Part shown: positions 1-7,340 of the stretch, piece after piece
Layout of the letters: every line of letters starts with the position of its first letter
How positions within the stretch are numbered: the stretch's first letter is position 1
Source: SYFY01 sp031385325
GTDB taxonomy: Bacteria > Pseudomonadota > Gammaproteobacteria > Pseudomonadales > Azotimanducaceae
NCBI GenBank assembly: GCA_031385325.1
Contig: JANNBJ010000162.1
Location: forward strand, 1-9,127
Direction: 5' to 3'
Length of the DNA: 9,127 nt
Notes under the pieces: model-generated
What the model was told of the DNA's origin: nothing
The model's database searches: none
What the model saw: the letters and a program-made list of their open reading frames with translations, nothing else
Position numbers and translations under genes: made by a program

Positions 1-363
1 TCCGACGGTGGCGAATCGGTCACGCCAGCCCAATCGGTCCCAGTAATCCACGTGCAGACCGATGGGCGCGAACGTTCTCCACAGATCCGGATGATTCTCC
101 AGATCGACCAGCGTGGCATCGGCGCGAGGACAACTGCTGCAGCCTTCGGAGGTGAAGAGTTCTACGAGTTGCACCTGTGTTTCCGGGCCTTGAATGGTGA
201 TCGACGACGCCATCGCGTACGGCGCACCAGCGGACCACAACACCAGGTACAGCACAAAACACAGCGAAAACACTGCCTTGTTCTGAGATGGAAGGCCACG
301 GCCAGTGCCGAACGCGGCTGGAGCCTGCAACCAGGGGTGTGGTTTTTTCATCCAACCGTCCAT
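1..363 (-). CDS. DUF1223 family secreted thioredoxin-like protein (partial, C-terminus beyond the left edge)
   Basis: The frame is open on the minus strand from ATG at 363 to the window edge, giving 121 residues. Residues 67-82 read VELFTSEGCSSCPRAD, the hallmark of DUF1223, with a thioredoxin-like CxxC at C75/C78. It is followed by HVDYWDRLGWRDRFA (residues 104-118), also typical of the family. A hydrophobic stretch at about 31-52 ending in AMA-SS looks like a signal peptide behind an unusually long N-terminus, so the protein is probably exported. An AGG seven bases before the ATG at 363 supports that start; an in-frame ATG at 351 (MKKPH) is equally plausible. The gene is divergent from the DUF1415 gene, 52 bp apart. 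The molecular function of DUF1223 is not established; a redox role is only inferred from the fold. The family call is firm; the start is uncertain. Confidence 0.85.
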   Translation of the reverse strand, partial: MDGWMKKPHPWLQAPAAFGTGRGLPSQNKAVFSLCFVLYLVLWSAGAPYAMASSITIQGPETQVQLVELFTSEGCSSCPRADATLVDLENHPDLWRTFAPIGLHVDYWDRLGWRDRFATVG

Positions 364-415
364 TTTGAACCTGTTTCTGAGACCATCCGCAGCTCAATTC
401 GTTCAAGCATCCGCA

Positions 416-979
416 ATGACTTCCGAACCCGATCGTGTTGAGGCGATCATCGCCGCGACCAGACACTGGCTGATCTCGTCCGTGATCGGCCTGAACCTGT
501 GCCCGTTTGCCCGCGCTGTGCACGTGGCAAATCGCGTGCGCTACTTCGTCAGTGCCGCTGACACCACCGATGAACTGCTCAACGATCTCGAACTTGAACT
601 GCGGCTACTCGAACGACCACAAAGCGACGACATCGAGACGACGCTCCTGATCCACCCTCACGTGCTTGACGAATTTCTGGACTTCAACGATTTTCTGCAC
701 GACGCAGACCGACTGATCGAGTCGCTCCAGCTGGTCGGTGTCATGCAGATCGCGAGCTTTCATCCGCGGTATCAGTTTGCGGATCTGGCCAGCAGTGATA
801 TCGGCAACTACACCAACCGATCACCCTGGCCCACTCTGCATCTGTTGCGGGAAAGCAGTGTGCTGCGAGCGACGCAGTCGATGGCGGACACCAGCGAGAT
901 CTATCGGAACAATCTGCTGACGATGCAAGCCCTGGGGCTGGATGGTTGGCTTGCGCTCTCCAAACAGCAACCTGGATGA
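416..979 (+). CDS. DUF1415 family protein
   Basis: This 187-residue protein has the full set of DUF1415 signatures. LNLCPFA is at 26-32, after an amphipathic N-terminal helix. FHPRYQF is at 115-121, NYTNRSPWPTLHLLRE at 131-146, and IYRNN at 162-166. Length matches the family, which usually runs about 170-190 residues. There is no signal peptide or membrane segment, so it is probably cytoplasmic. The conserved Cys, His, Asn and Arg residues suggest an active or binding site, but no function is known for the family. The frame stays open upstream to an ATG at 305. I chose 416 because homology begins there and because the longer form would overlap the divergent DUF1223 start at 363. No clear Shine-Dalgarno precedes 416, so translation may be weak or leaderless. 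The gene ends 43 bp from the convergent serine hydrolase. Confidence 0.88.
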   Translation: MTSEPDRVEAIIAATRHWLISSVIGLNLCPFARAVHVANRVRYFVSAADTTDELLNDLELELRLLERPQSDDIETTLLIHPHVLDEFLDFNDFLHDADRLIESLQLVGVMQIASFHPRYQFADLASSDIGNYTNRSPWPTLHLLRESSVLRATQSMADTSEIYRNNLLTMQALGLDGWLALSKQQPG

Positions 980-993
980 AGGCTGGGAGAAGC

Positions 994-1011
994 TGGTCTG
1001 TTTCCAGACCA
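994..1011. terminator. Hairpin between convergent genes, possible bidirectional terminator
   Basis: TGGTCTG (994-1000), a TTTC loop and CAGACCA (1005-1011) form a perfect 7-bp stem with a 4-base loop. After a single C/A mismatch, two more pairs (A991-T1014 and G992-C1013) can extend it. It lies in the 43-bp gap between the DUF1415 stop and the serine-hydrolase stop, where both transcripts need to end. There is no good T-run on either side, so it is not a textbook Rho-independent terminator. Confidence 0.5.
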
Positions 1012-1022
1012 ACTAATGCTGA

Positions 1023-2306
1023 CTAGTCTTCCAGACGCGTCATGGATTGATAGGTCGCAATCTTGAGATCCTGCCGGAGCGGATAAGGGGAACCCATCAG
1101 CTGGATCATGCCAACGACAGTGACCTGCTCAACAGGGTCGATCCAGAACACCGTTCCCGCTGCGCCTCCCCAATTGAATTCACCGGGGCTGCCCATGACT
1201 CCACCTGCAGCAGGATCCGTAACGAGACCAAAACCAAGCCCGAAGCCAAATCCGCGTAGCGGTTGGCCTATGGTTGGCGCCTCACCACTTCCGCCGCTGG
1301 ACATGCTGGCTGGCAGGTGATTGGTGGCCATGTACTTGACCGTCATCGGGCTGAGAATCCGCTGACCGTTCAGTTCTCCACCGTTGCGCATGGCTTCAGC
1401 AAACTTCATGTAATCCATCGTTGTAGAGACCAGACCACCACCACCTGAAAACAGGCTGACCTTCTCATAGTTGCGCATGGCTTCGTTGCCACCTGCAGGG
1501 ATCACCGCGAGTTTGCCTGTCTTCGGATCGATGTAGTGATTGGGCAGAAAACGACTCAGCTTGTCTGCAGGCACTTCGAAAAACGTATCGTTCATGCCTA
1601 ACGGCGCGAAGATGTGTTCCGCGAGGTATTCATCAAATCGTTGTCCACTCAGCCGCTGTACGACCAGGCCCGTAACGTCCACGGCCACGGAGTAGTGCCA
1701 CTGTGCGCCAGGCTGAAACTTGAGTGGCAGCTTGCCAAGCTTGGCAGCAAAGGCATCGAGATCTTTCGACTCCCAGAGCTTCGCATCCGCATATTGTTTG
1801 TCTACCGGATCACCGGCTGCATTGAATCCGTACGAGAGGCCAGTGGTGTGTGTCAGCAATTGCTGCATCGTCATCTCGGCAGCAACCGGCGCAAGCGTGC
1901 CATCAGGCTGCAGCACCTGCACGCCCTTCAGTTCGGGGACAAATTTTGACACCGGATCGGTGAGCTGGAATTTACCCTGTTCGTAGAGCTGCATGACAGC
2001 TGCAGCAGTGATGGGCTTCGACATCGAATAGATGCGGAACAGGTCATCTTTCGCGAGTGGACGCTTGTCGTCCACACCCTTGTTACCAACAGTCTCGAAG
2101 TACACGACCTTGCCATGCCGTGCCACCATGGTCATGGCACCTGCAAGCTGGCCGGCATCCACATAACGCTGCATGGACTGCGTGATGAGGTTGAGGCGCG
2201 CCGCATCAAACCCTTCCTGTGCCGGCTTCTCCATCGGCAGATCCTTGGCCGTTGCAAAACTACTCACCAGCACCAGCAGCAGACCGCCTGTCAGTTTTCG
2301 AATCAT
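1023..2306 (-). CDS. Secreted serine hydrolase, family VIII esterase / class C beta-lactamase-like
   Basis: The 427-residue protein belongs to the beta-lactamase (serpin-fold PBP) superfamily, EstB-like family VIII esterases. Residues 1-20 (MIRKLTGG... ending SFATA) form a signal peptide, pointing to the periplasm. The nucleophile motif SxxK is S94-M-S-K97. LLTHTTGL (150-157) is the usual conserved helix. The second motif is Y205-S-V rather than the Y-x-N of true class C beta-lactamases. The third motif is W379-G-G, in place of KTG. YSV plus WGG favours ester hydrolysis over beta-lactam resistance, although some family members hydrolyse both. The frame is open upstream to 2465 but overlaps the crotonase gene; ATG at 2306 gives the signal peptide and has GAGA about nine bases before it. 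It starts 25 bp after the crotonase stop, so co-transcription is likely. The natural substrate is unknown. Confidence 0.87.
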   Translation of the reverse strand: MIRKLTGGLLLVLVSSFATAKDLPMEKPAQEGFDAARLNLITQSMQRYVDAGQLAGAMTMVARHGKVVYFETVGNKGVDDKRPLAKDDLFRIYSMSKPITAAAVMQLYEQGKFQLTDPVSKFVPELKGVQVLQPDGTLAPVAAEMTMQQLLTHTTGLSYGFNAAGDPVDKQYADAKLWESKDLDAFAAKLGKLPLKFQPGAQWHYSVAVDVTGLVVQRLSGQRFDEYLAEHIFAPLGMNDTFFEVPADKLSRFLPNHYIDPKTGKLAVIPAGGNEAMRNYEKVSLFSGGGGLVSTTMDYMKFAEAMRNGGELNGQRILSPMTVKYMATNHLPASMSSGGSGEAPTIGQPLRGFGFGLGFGLVTDPAAGGVMGSPGEFNWGGAAGTVFWIDPVEQVTVVGMIQLMGSPYPLRQDLKIATYQSMTRLED

Positions 2307-2331
2307 GGTCAGTTCTCGTGTGTTTGGAGCT

Positions 2332-3129
2332 TTATTGTTCACGGTATTTACCCGGGCGTTTTTCAAAGAAGGCATTGACCGCTTCGACGTGATCCGGTTC
2401 AGCATGGCAAACCGCCTGAAAGGCAGCAGATTTGTCGAGCAGTTGATCCAATGACGAATCGGCACTGGCGCGCATCAGCTGCTTCGTCAGACGAACCGCA
2501 TGCGGCGGGTTCGACGCGATGCTCTGGCCCAAGACAATGGCTCGCTCGAGCAGGGCCTCCGGCGGCAACACTTCACTGACGAGCCCGATGCGCAGCGCTT
2601 CATCTGCCAGCACCGGATCGCCACTGAAGGCCATCTTGCAGGCATTGGAATACCCCACTACGCGCGGCAGAAACCAGGCGCCACCATCACCGGGAATGAT
2701 GCCGAGCTTGACGAAGCTCTCGGCGAACATCGCCTTGGTACTGGCAATGCGAATGTCGCACATGGTTGCGAGATCACAACCGGCGCCAACCGCGGGGCCA
2801 TTCACCGCCGCGATGATGGGAACGTTCAACGCGTACACGGATCGCGGAATGCGCTGGATACCACGTCGATAGGCATCGGCCTGATCAAACGGATCACCGG
2901 AAAACAGCCCGGTCCGATCACGCATGTCCTTGACGTTGCCGCCGGCACAAAACGCTGTGCCGGCTCCGGTCAACACGACTGCGCGCACGCCGATATCGTT
3001 GTTGATCTCGCGACAGGTCTGTTCAAAATCGTCGAACTGATCATCGCCAGTCAACGCGTTACGCGTCTCCGGGCTCGACATCGTCAATACCAGTACGTGG
3101 CCGTGACGCTCGCGTGCTAAAAAACTCAA
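2332..3129 (-). CDS. Enoyl-CoA hydratase/isomerase (crotonase) family protein
   Basis: This 265-residue protein has a crotonase fold and is expected to act on acyl-CoA thioesters in the cytoplasm. FCAGGNVKDM (60-69) supplies the first oxyanion-hole region. NGPAVGAGCDLATMCD (110-125) supplies the second, and FAESFVKLGIIPGDGGAWFLPR (split here as FAESFVKLG at 135-143 and IIPGDGG at 144-150) follows. Aligned to rat hydratase, Glu144 corresponds to D119 and Glu164 to F139, so neither catalytic glutamate is kept. An ordinary hydratase reaction is therefore doubtful; isomerase, thioester hydrolase or another crotonase activity is possible, and E137 is a nearby acid. The start is TTG at 3129, behind a strong Shine-Dalgarno; no ATG or GTG occurs upstream in frame before a stop. 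It lies 125 bp downstream of ppc and 25 bp upstream of the serine hydrolase, with which it probably forms a two-gene unit. Confidence 0.87.
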   Translation of the reverse strand: MSFLARERHGHVLVLTMSSPETRNALTGDDQFDDFEQTCREINNDIGVRAVVLTGAGTAFCAGGNVKDMRDRTGLFSGDPFDQADAYRRGIQRIPRSVYALNVPIIAAVNGPAVGAGCDLATMCDIRIASTKAMFAESFVKLGIIPGDGGAWFLPRVVGYSNACKMAFSGDPVLADEALRIGLVSEVLPPEALLERAIVLGQSIASNPPHAVRLTKQLMRASADSSLDQLLDKSAAFQAVCHAEPDHVEAVNAFFEKRPGKYREQ

Positions 3130-3136
3130 TCCTGCT

Positions 3137-3145
3137 CTCCCCCTT
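3137..3145 (-). promoter_or_regulatory. Strong ribosome binding site deciding a TTG start
   Basis: On the minus strand AAGGGGGAG ends seven bases before TTG at 3129. It is among the clearest Shine-Dalgarno sequences in the window. It fixes the crotonase start as TTG, since the next in-frame ATG is codon 17, after the first beta strand has begun. Confidence 0.7.
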
Positions 3146-3160
3146 GATTCAGTGTGGTGG

Positions 3161-3197
3161 GGTCAAGGCCATGACCGCCGACCCACCGAGTGGCGGG
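3161..3197 (-). other. Two hairpins in the ppc-crotonase gap
   Basis: In the 125-bp gap after ppc, minus-strand RNA can form CCCGCC / ACTC loop / GGTGGG (3197 down to 3182; six pairs including one G-U). Downstream it can form GGTCA / six-base loop / TGACC (3176 down to 3161). They could be a ppc transcript end or an attenuator for the crotonase, but neither is followed by a T-run. I saw no convincing promoter in this gap. Confidence 0.3.
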
Positions 3198-3254
3198 CAG
3201 AATAACATCCCGTATCACTCAGAGCAGCCTGAACGAACTGGTGTGTCGTTATGG

Positions 3255-5846
3255 TTAACCGGTATTGCGCAACCCGCTGGAAATCCCCGCCATGGTCACC
3301 TTGAGCGCGCGGGCGGTTGCATCATCTGGCGCAAGCCGATAACGCGCCAGCAATTCAGCCTGCAGCAGATGCAGTGGATCGAGGTAGGTATCGCGCACGG
3401 ATAACGAGGCACGAAGCACCGGATCTTTTTCTAGCAAGCCCGTTGTGCCATTGAGTTTGAGCAGAGCAGCCTTGAGCACCTCCGCTCGCTTGCCGAGCTG
3501 TGCAACGGCTTGTTGCTGCTCTGGATCGGTGAGGCGCCGTGCGTAGTAACGGGCAAGATCAACGTCTGCCTTGGCGAGAACCATCTCCAGCATATCGAGC
3601 TGCATGCGAAAGAACGGCCATCGGGCCATGTCCTGGAGGACCGGATCCGCCGCGCGCTGGCTGGACTCCGAGAGCGCCACATCCGTACCCAGCCAGGCCG
3701 GGAGCATCAGACGGATCTGCGTCCACGCAAACACCCAGGGAATGGCGCGCAGGCTGCTGATGTCCTGGGTATTGCCGCGTCGCGAAGGCCGGCTGCCCAA
3801 GGCCAGAATGCCAAGCTCACGCTCTGGAGTCAGTGCACGAAACAAGGGCACGAACTGAGGGTCTTCCCGCACCACGCCTCGATACGCTGTCAACGCCAGT
3901 TGGGCAAGTTCGTTCATTCGTGTTCGCCATGCCGCCGTCGGTACCGGTGGTGGCTGTAGTGTCGCCGCAAGTACTGCGCCGACATAACGGGTCATCGTTT
4001 CGGTGGCGAGCCCAGGCGTCCCGAGTTTGAAGCGAATCACTTCGCCCTGTTCGGTAACCCGCAGACTGCCCTGCACCGAGCCAGGTGGCTGGGACAGGAT
4101 GGCCTGATGCGCGGGACCACCGCCTCTGCCCACGGCACCACCGCGTCCGTGGAACAACCGCAGAGCGATGCCATATCGACTCGCCACTTCAACGAGCTGT
4201 TCCTGTGCCCGGTATTGCGCCCACGCGGCCGCCAGTTGACCGGCATCCTTGGCGGAATCGGAGTAGCCGATCATGACCTGTTGTTCCGTTCCGGCGTAGT
4301 CGCGATACCACGGCACACTCAACAGTGCATCGATGGTGTGCGCGGCGCCATCAAGATCCGATAACGTCTCGAACAATGGAACGACCGGGATGTTACGCGT
4401 AACGCCCACCGATCTGAGCAGCAGAATCACAGCCAGCACATCACTGGGTGAAGTGGCCATGGAGATGACGTATTGAGCAACACCATCACCGAGGCTTGAG
4501 GCAATGACGCCACAGGTATCGAGTACCTCACGGCTGTCCGCCGATGTCGGCCACACGGCCGGAAACAGCGGACGCTTCCCTTCGAGTTCAGTCAGCAGGA
4601 ACTGTTGTCGCTGCGCTTCGGACCACTGCGCATAACTGTTGCCGTCATGCGCGATGCCGAGATATCGCGTGATCTCATCGAACACTCGGGCATGTCGATC
4701 GGAACTCTGGCGCACATCAAGCCGCACCAGGGTAGTCCCGAACGTCGCGATTCGACGTAACGTATCCAGCAACGGCCCATCGGCAATCAGGCCCATGCCA
4801 CATTCGTGCAGGGAGTGATGACAAAGGGCCAGCGGATCACGCAGATCAGCCGCATTGAGATAGATCTGATCGGGGTTCGATGGTGGCTGAGGATCCGAAC
4901 CTTCCGCCCAGTCACGTGTCCGACGCAAACGCTCACGAACCGATTTCAGCAGGGCGCGATACGGTTCATGGGTTTCGCCAGCCAGCTGGCGAACGGTGTC
5001 GTTAGCCTTCGTCATCGACAGCGAACCATGCAGCGCATCCACATCGCGCAGGTACAGATCCGCCGCCATCCATCGCGCCAGCATCAACACTTCTCGTGTC
5101 ACCACTGCGGTCACGTTGGGGTTCCCATCACGATCGCCGCCCATCCACGTCGCAAAGCGGATGGGTGTTGCGTCGGTGCTCAACGGCCCACGACCACTCT
5201 TCGCAAGAGCTGCATCAAACACCCGCAGGAACCTGGGCAGCGCGTCCCACAACGAATGTTCGATCACTGCAAAACCCCACTTTGCCTCATCCTGCGGGGT
5301 CGGGCGTTCCTGGCGCACTTCGTCACTATGCCAGGCCTCGGCGATCAGTCGCTTGAGGGTTACGGTGTCTGGCGGACGCTGAGCCAGTGCCCTGCCGATG
5401 GCATCGTATTTCATCACCAGCGTGCGCCTCAGAACCTCCGTTGGGTGTGCCGTCAGCACCAGCTCGATTCGCAAACTCGCAATCGCCGCATCCAGCCCCG
5501 GATCTTCCGGCAACTCGATGGCAAGCGCCGCCTGACTGGCCGCCTGATGCTGCTGCTCGGCGATGTTGGCGAAATTCAGGAACTGATTGAAGGCACGGGC
5601 AACATCGGTAATGTCCTCAGCCGGAATTGACGCGAGCAACGCACTGAGTTGTTCCCACTCGGCGCTGCCACCAGACCGGGCTGCCTTGGCCAGGGCGCGA
5701 ATGCGTTCGATACGATCGACAAAGGCAGGGCCGCGGTCAGCAGTGATAACGCTGCCAAGAATCTCGCCAAGCATGCGCACATCGTCGCGCAGCGCCTTGT
5801 CGATATGACGGGGCAAATCATGTCGCAGAGAAATCTGTTCGTTCAT
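3255..5846 (-). CDS. ppc: Phosphoenolpyruvate carboxylase
   Basis: This enzyme carboxylates phosphoenolpyruvate with bicarbonate to oxaloacetate, refilling the TCA cycle; it acts in the cytoplasm as a tetramer in known members. The 863 residues compare with 883 in E. coli. The catalytic signature LTAHPTE is at 131-137 (His134). GGDRDGNP is at 236-243, IGYSDSAKDAG at 526-536, and the glycine-rich loop FHGRGGAVGRGGGP at 565-578. GSRPSRR is at 684-690, DPLHLLQAELL at 823-833, and the C-terminal RNTG at 860-863. The residues binding the inhibitor L-aspartate in E. coli (R587, K773, R832, N881) correspond to R574, K759, R818 and N861, so aspartate feedback inhibition is predicted. The ATG at 5846 gives the usual LRDDVRMLGEILG start region; the Shine-Dalgarno is weak (GGTG). 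It is divergent from the kinase gene and seems to be the first gene of its strand block. Confidence 0.98.
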   Translation of the reverse strand: MNEQISLRHDLPRHIDKALRDDVRMLGEILGSVITADRGPAFVDRIERIRALAKAARSGGSAEWEQLSALLASIPAEDITDVARAFNQFLNFANIAEQQHQAASQAALAIELPEDPGLDAAIASLRIELVLTAHPTEVLRRTLVMKYDAIGRALAQRPPDTVTLKRLIAEAWHSDEVRQERPTPQDEAKWGFAVIEHSLWDALPRFLRVFDAALAKSGRGPLSTDATPIRFATWMGGDRDGNPNVTAVVTREVLMLARWMAADLYLRDVDALHGSLSMTKANDTVRQLAGETHEPYRALLKSVRERLRRTRDWAEGSDPQPPSNPDQIYLNAADLRDPLALCHHSLHECGMGLIADGPLLDTLRRIATFGTTLVRLDVRQSSDRHARVFDEITRYLGIAHDGNSYAQWSEAQRQQFLLTELEGKRPLFPAVWPTSADSREVLDTCGVIASSLGDGVAQYVISMATSPSDVLAVILLLRSVGVTRNIPVVPLFETLSDLDGAAHTIDALLSVPWYRDYAGTEQQVMIGYSDSAKDAGQLAAAWAQYRAQEQLVEVASRYGIALRLFHGRGGAVGRGGGPAHQAILSQPPGSVQGSLRVTEQGEVIRFKLGTPGLATETMTRYVGAVLAATLQPPPVPTAAWRTRMNELAQLALTAYRGVVREDPQFVPLFRALTPERELGILALGSRPSRRGNTQDISSLRAIPWVFAWTQIRLMLPAWLGTDVALSESSQRAADPVLQDMARWPFFRMQLDMLEMVLAKADVDLARYYARRLTDPEQQQAVAQLGKRAEVLKAALLKLNGTTGLLEKDPVLRASLSVRDTYLDPLHLLQAELLARYRLAPDDATARALKVTMAGISSGLRNTG

Positions 5847-6080
5847 CGATGCACCAGCGGGTGATGGAATGCACAGCGTTCGCTCGTCCGGCTTCGCTCA
5901 CTGAAAGTGTCCTCCTTCGCTTCAGGAAACTCCACGTTCAAGAGCCGTAACTTTCGTGAATTCGCTCGCGTCTGGGTCAAGTCACAGCGGCCGCAAATTC
6001 ACCGTTCGACTTCTATCGACTTTTTCTCCAATGTCAGAGCGGTCGAACAACAACTCCCAAATGCCGTGAGCGAGATAAAC
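5847..6080. promoter_or_regulatory. Divergent intergenic region between ppc and the kinase gene
   Basis: These 234 bp must hold the promoters of both divergent genes. By eye I find no good -35/-10 pair. The best fragment is a minus-strand TTGACC at about 5975, without a matching -10 element at the right distance. The kinase frame is open back to ATG 5907, but that stretch shows no domain and I treat it as non-coding. No operator-like palindrome stands out. Confidence 0.4.
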
Positions 6081-6608
6081 ATGCCTCCATTGGTGGGTAA
6101 CCGCATTGTCGTCACCGGCATGGCTGGCGCTGGGAAGAGTACTTTCTCCCGGGTGCTCTCGATGCGAACTGGCCTGCCTGTTATCTCGCTCGATCTGCAT
6201 AGCTGGAATCCCGGCTGGGTACGCGTGCCGGAGCGCGAGTTCCTCGAGAAACAACGTACCCTGCTGGCGGCTGATCGATGGATTGTTGACAGCAATGACG
6301 TCGACAACGAACTCCTGGCCGCGCGCGCAGACACTCTCATAGTCCTCGCCATGCCTTGGTGGATATGCTCGTGGCGTGCGTTCAGGCGGGGACTTCGGAG
6401 ACCTCGCGATGCTCAGCTGCCAGACGGCTGCAATGAGTCGTTCACACAACGGATAACGGACGAGTGGGGAATAGTCTGGCGTAACTGGCGGGACCGGAAA
6501 TCGGTGCGCGATCATGACCTTGCGCTGGCTTCGGATTGCCAAGGGTTATTGAAGGTTCACGTTCTCAGCTCGAAACAGGAGGTGGCCGACTTCACGGATA
6601 GTGTATGA
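6081..6608 (+). CDS. P-loop adenylate kinase-like protein (FlaR/topology-modulation type)
   Basis: This 175-residue small nucleoside-kinase-like P-loop protein is probably cytoplasmic. Walker A is GMAGAGKST at 13-21. It is followed by LPVISLDLHSWNPGW at 32-46, the pattern hLDxxxWxPGW of the FlaR/topology-modulation group, and by WIVDSN at 67-72. An arginine-rich segment after PWWICSW (ending FRRGLRR) fits the lid region that contacts phosphates. ATG at 6081 gives the usual short distance to Walker A and has GAGA upstream; the frame is open to 5907 but nothing there looks conserved. The substrate is unknown; the DNA-topology name comes from old genetic observations and should not be taken as function. 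Three hand-countable features (lone gene, about 53% GC in one sampled line, divergent from ppc) suggest an accessory gene. Confidence 0.8.
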   Translation: MPPLVGNRIVVTGMAGAGKSTFSRVLSMRTGLPVISLDLHSWNPGWVRVPEREFLEKQRTLLAADRWIVDSNDVDNELLAARADTLIVLAMPWWICSWRAFRRGLRRPRDAQLPDGCNESFTQRITDEWGIVWRNWRDRKSVRDHDLALASDCQGLLKVHVLSSKQEVADFTDSV

Positions 6609-6650
6609 ACTGCGGCGTTGGGTTGGTAAAGGTGCAACGTAGCTATCTCC

Positions 6651-6796
6651 CCACTTAGCCATTCCGTTCGCAGATTGCATGAGGTTCCTCATTTTTCCAT
6701 GGCCTGCATAAGTGACTTGTCGCTCTTCTGAAGCATCTCCTCGCCGTGGTTTTTGCTCATGTGAGCCATCTCATCAAAGGTGTTTGCTTGAAACTC
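6651..6796 (-). pseudogene. Remnant of a small gene, frameshifted at an A-run and lacking a start
   Basis: On the minus strand, 35 open codons (6796 to 6692) begin right after a TAG and end in TGA at 6691-6689. They read EFQANTFDEMAHMSK, then NHGEEMLQKSDKSLMQAMEK. Stepping back one base in the five-A run (6692-6696) continues with MRNLMQSANGMAKW down to 6651. The joined pattern HGxEMxxKxDxxxMxAMxxMxxLM resembles, from memory, the C-terminal part of a family of short bacterial proteins that I cannot name with certainty. No usable start codon lies upstream: the fragment follows the RidA stop by 11 bp. I read it as a degraded small gene. Alternatives are a sequencing error in the A-run or translational slippage. 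It converges on the kinase gene. Confidence 0.45.
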
Positions 6797-6807
6797 CTAT
6801 CCGCATG

Positions 6808-7215
6808 CTAATCCGGTAATCGAACGGTGAGTTCCATCTCGATCTTGAGGTTGGGACCGGCAAGCGCAGCAACGCCCACGCCTGTAATACAGGGTTGCGC
6901 GCCGGCAAACATCTCAAGCAAAACTGGAAAAGCTGCTGCAAGCGTTTGCTCGTTCAAGTCTGTCATGAAAATTCGCGCAATCACGATGTCTTGCGGCGCG
7001 GCACCTACGGCCTTCAATGCCGACTTTGCATTGGCAGCGACAATTCTTGTCTGTTCTACCAAATCGTCTGGGACGGGTTCTCCTCCCGGACGTGTTGCGA
7101 CTTGACCTGATATGTATGCCATGCGGCCTGGCTCAACCGTTGTAATTTGGGAATATCCCAAACCGGTCGAGTTTGGCAGTGAGGCGGGGTTGATACGGTT
7201 AACCGGTGAAGCCAT
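6808..7215 (-). CDS. RidA-family (YjgF/YER057c/UK114) protein lacking the catalytic arginine
   Basis: This 135-residue Rid-superfamily protein is expected to form a cytoplasmic trimer. It shows GYSQITTVEPGRMAYISGQV at 20-39, the central NAKSALKAVGA at 62-72, and the C-terminal GVGVAALAGPNLKIEMEL at 112-129. Canonical RidA deaminates 2-aminoacrylate and related imines with an arginine (Arg105 in enterobacterial RidA) in a P-x-R-T/S context. Here that context is QPCIT, with I110 in the arginine's place. The protein therefore resembles the Rid subgroups without imine deaminase activity, and its role is open. ATG at 7215 is preceded by AGGA at a suitable distance. It sits 125 bp downstream of the toroid gene on the same strand; the gap contains a perfect 12-base palindrome (7311-7322) of unclear meaning. 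Confidence 0.9.
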   Translation of the reverse strand: MASPVNRINPASLPNSTGLGYSQITTVEPGRMAYISGQVATRPGGEPVPDDLVEQTRIVAANAKSALKAVGAAPQDIVIARIFMTDLNEQTLAAAFPVLLEMFAGAQPCITGVGVAALAGPNLKIEMELTVRLPD

Positions 7216-7340
7216 ATGGAGTCCTGGTCATTATTCTGAGGTAGGGATTGTAATGCAGACCGTCTCTTGTGGATCAAAAGCAGAAGCAGGGTTTGCTGCA
7301 GTGAACGTCCGCAGCCGGCTGCGATGGAGACATCGCCAAG

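Noticed and set aside
20..523. 167-codon minus-strand frame at the left end
   Set aside because: It overlaps the DUF1223 and DUF1415 genes in another frame and has no family features.
2307..2465. N-terminal extension of the serine hydrolase
   Set aside because: It would overlap the crotonase coding sequence and hide the signal peptide that begins at ATG 2306.
4806..5630. 274-codon open frame antisense to ppc
   Set aside because: It lies wholly opposite a clear ppc coding sequence, is rich in Arg, Gln and His as GC-rich shadow frames are, and shows no domain.
5907..6080. N-terminal extension of the kinase from ATG 5907
   Set aside because: It would put 58 unrecognisable residues before a Walker A motif that is normally near the N-terminus; ATG 6081 has a better ribosome site.
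5982..6542. 186-codon minus-strand frame across the kinase gene
   Set aside because: It overlaps the Walker-motif kinase on the other strand, has no recognisable motif and no Shine-Dalgarno.
7247..7252. TACAAT on the minus strand as a -10 box for ridA
   Set aside because: No -35 element resembling TTGACA lies 16-18 bases upstream.
7311..7322. 12-base palindrome GCAGCCGGCTGC as an operator
   Set aside because: It is isolated, not repeated, and over 90 bp from the ridA start; such palindromes occur by chance in GC-rich DNA.
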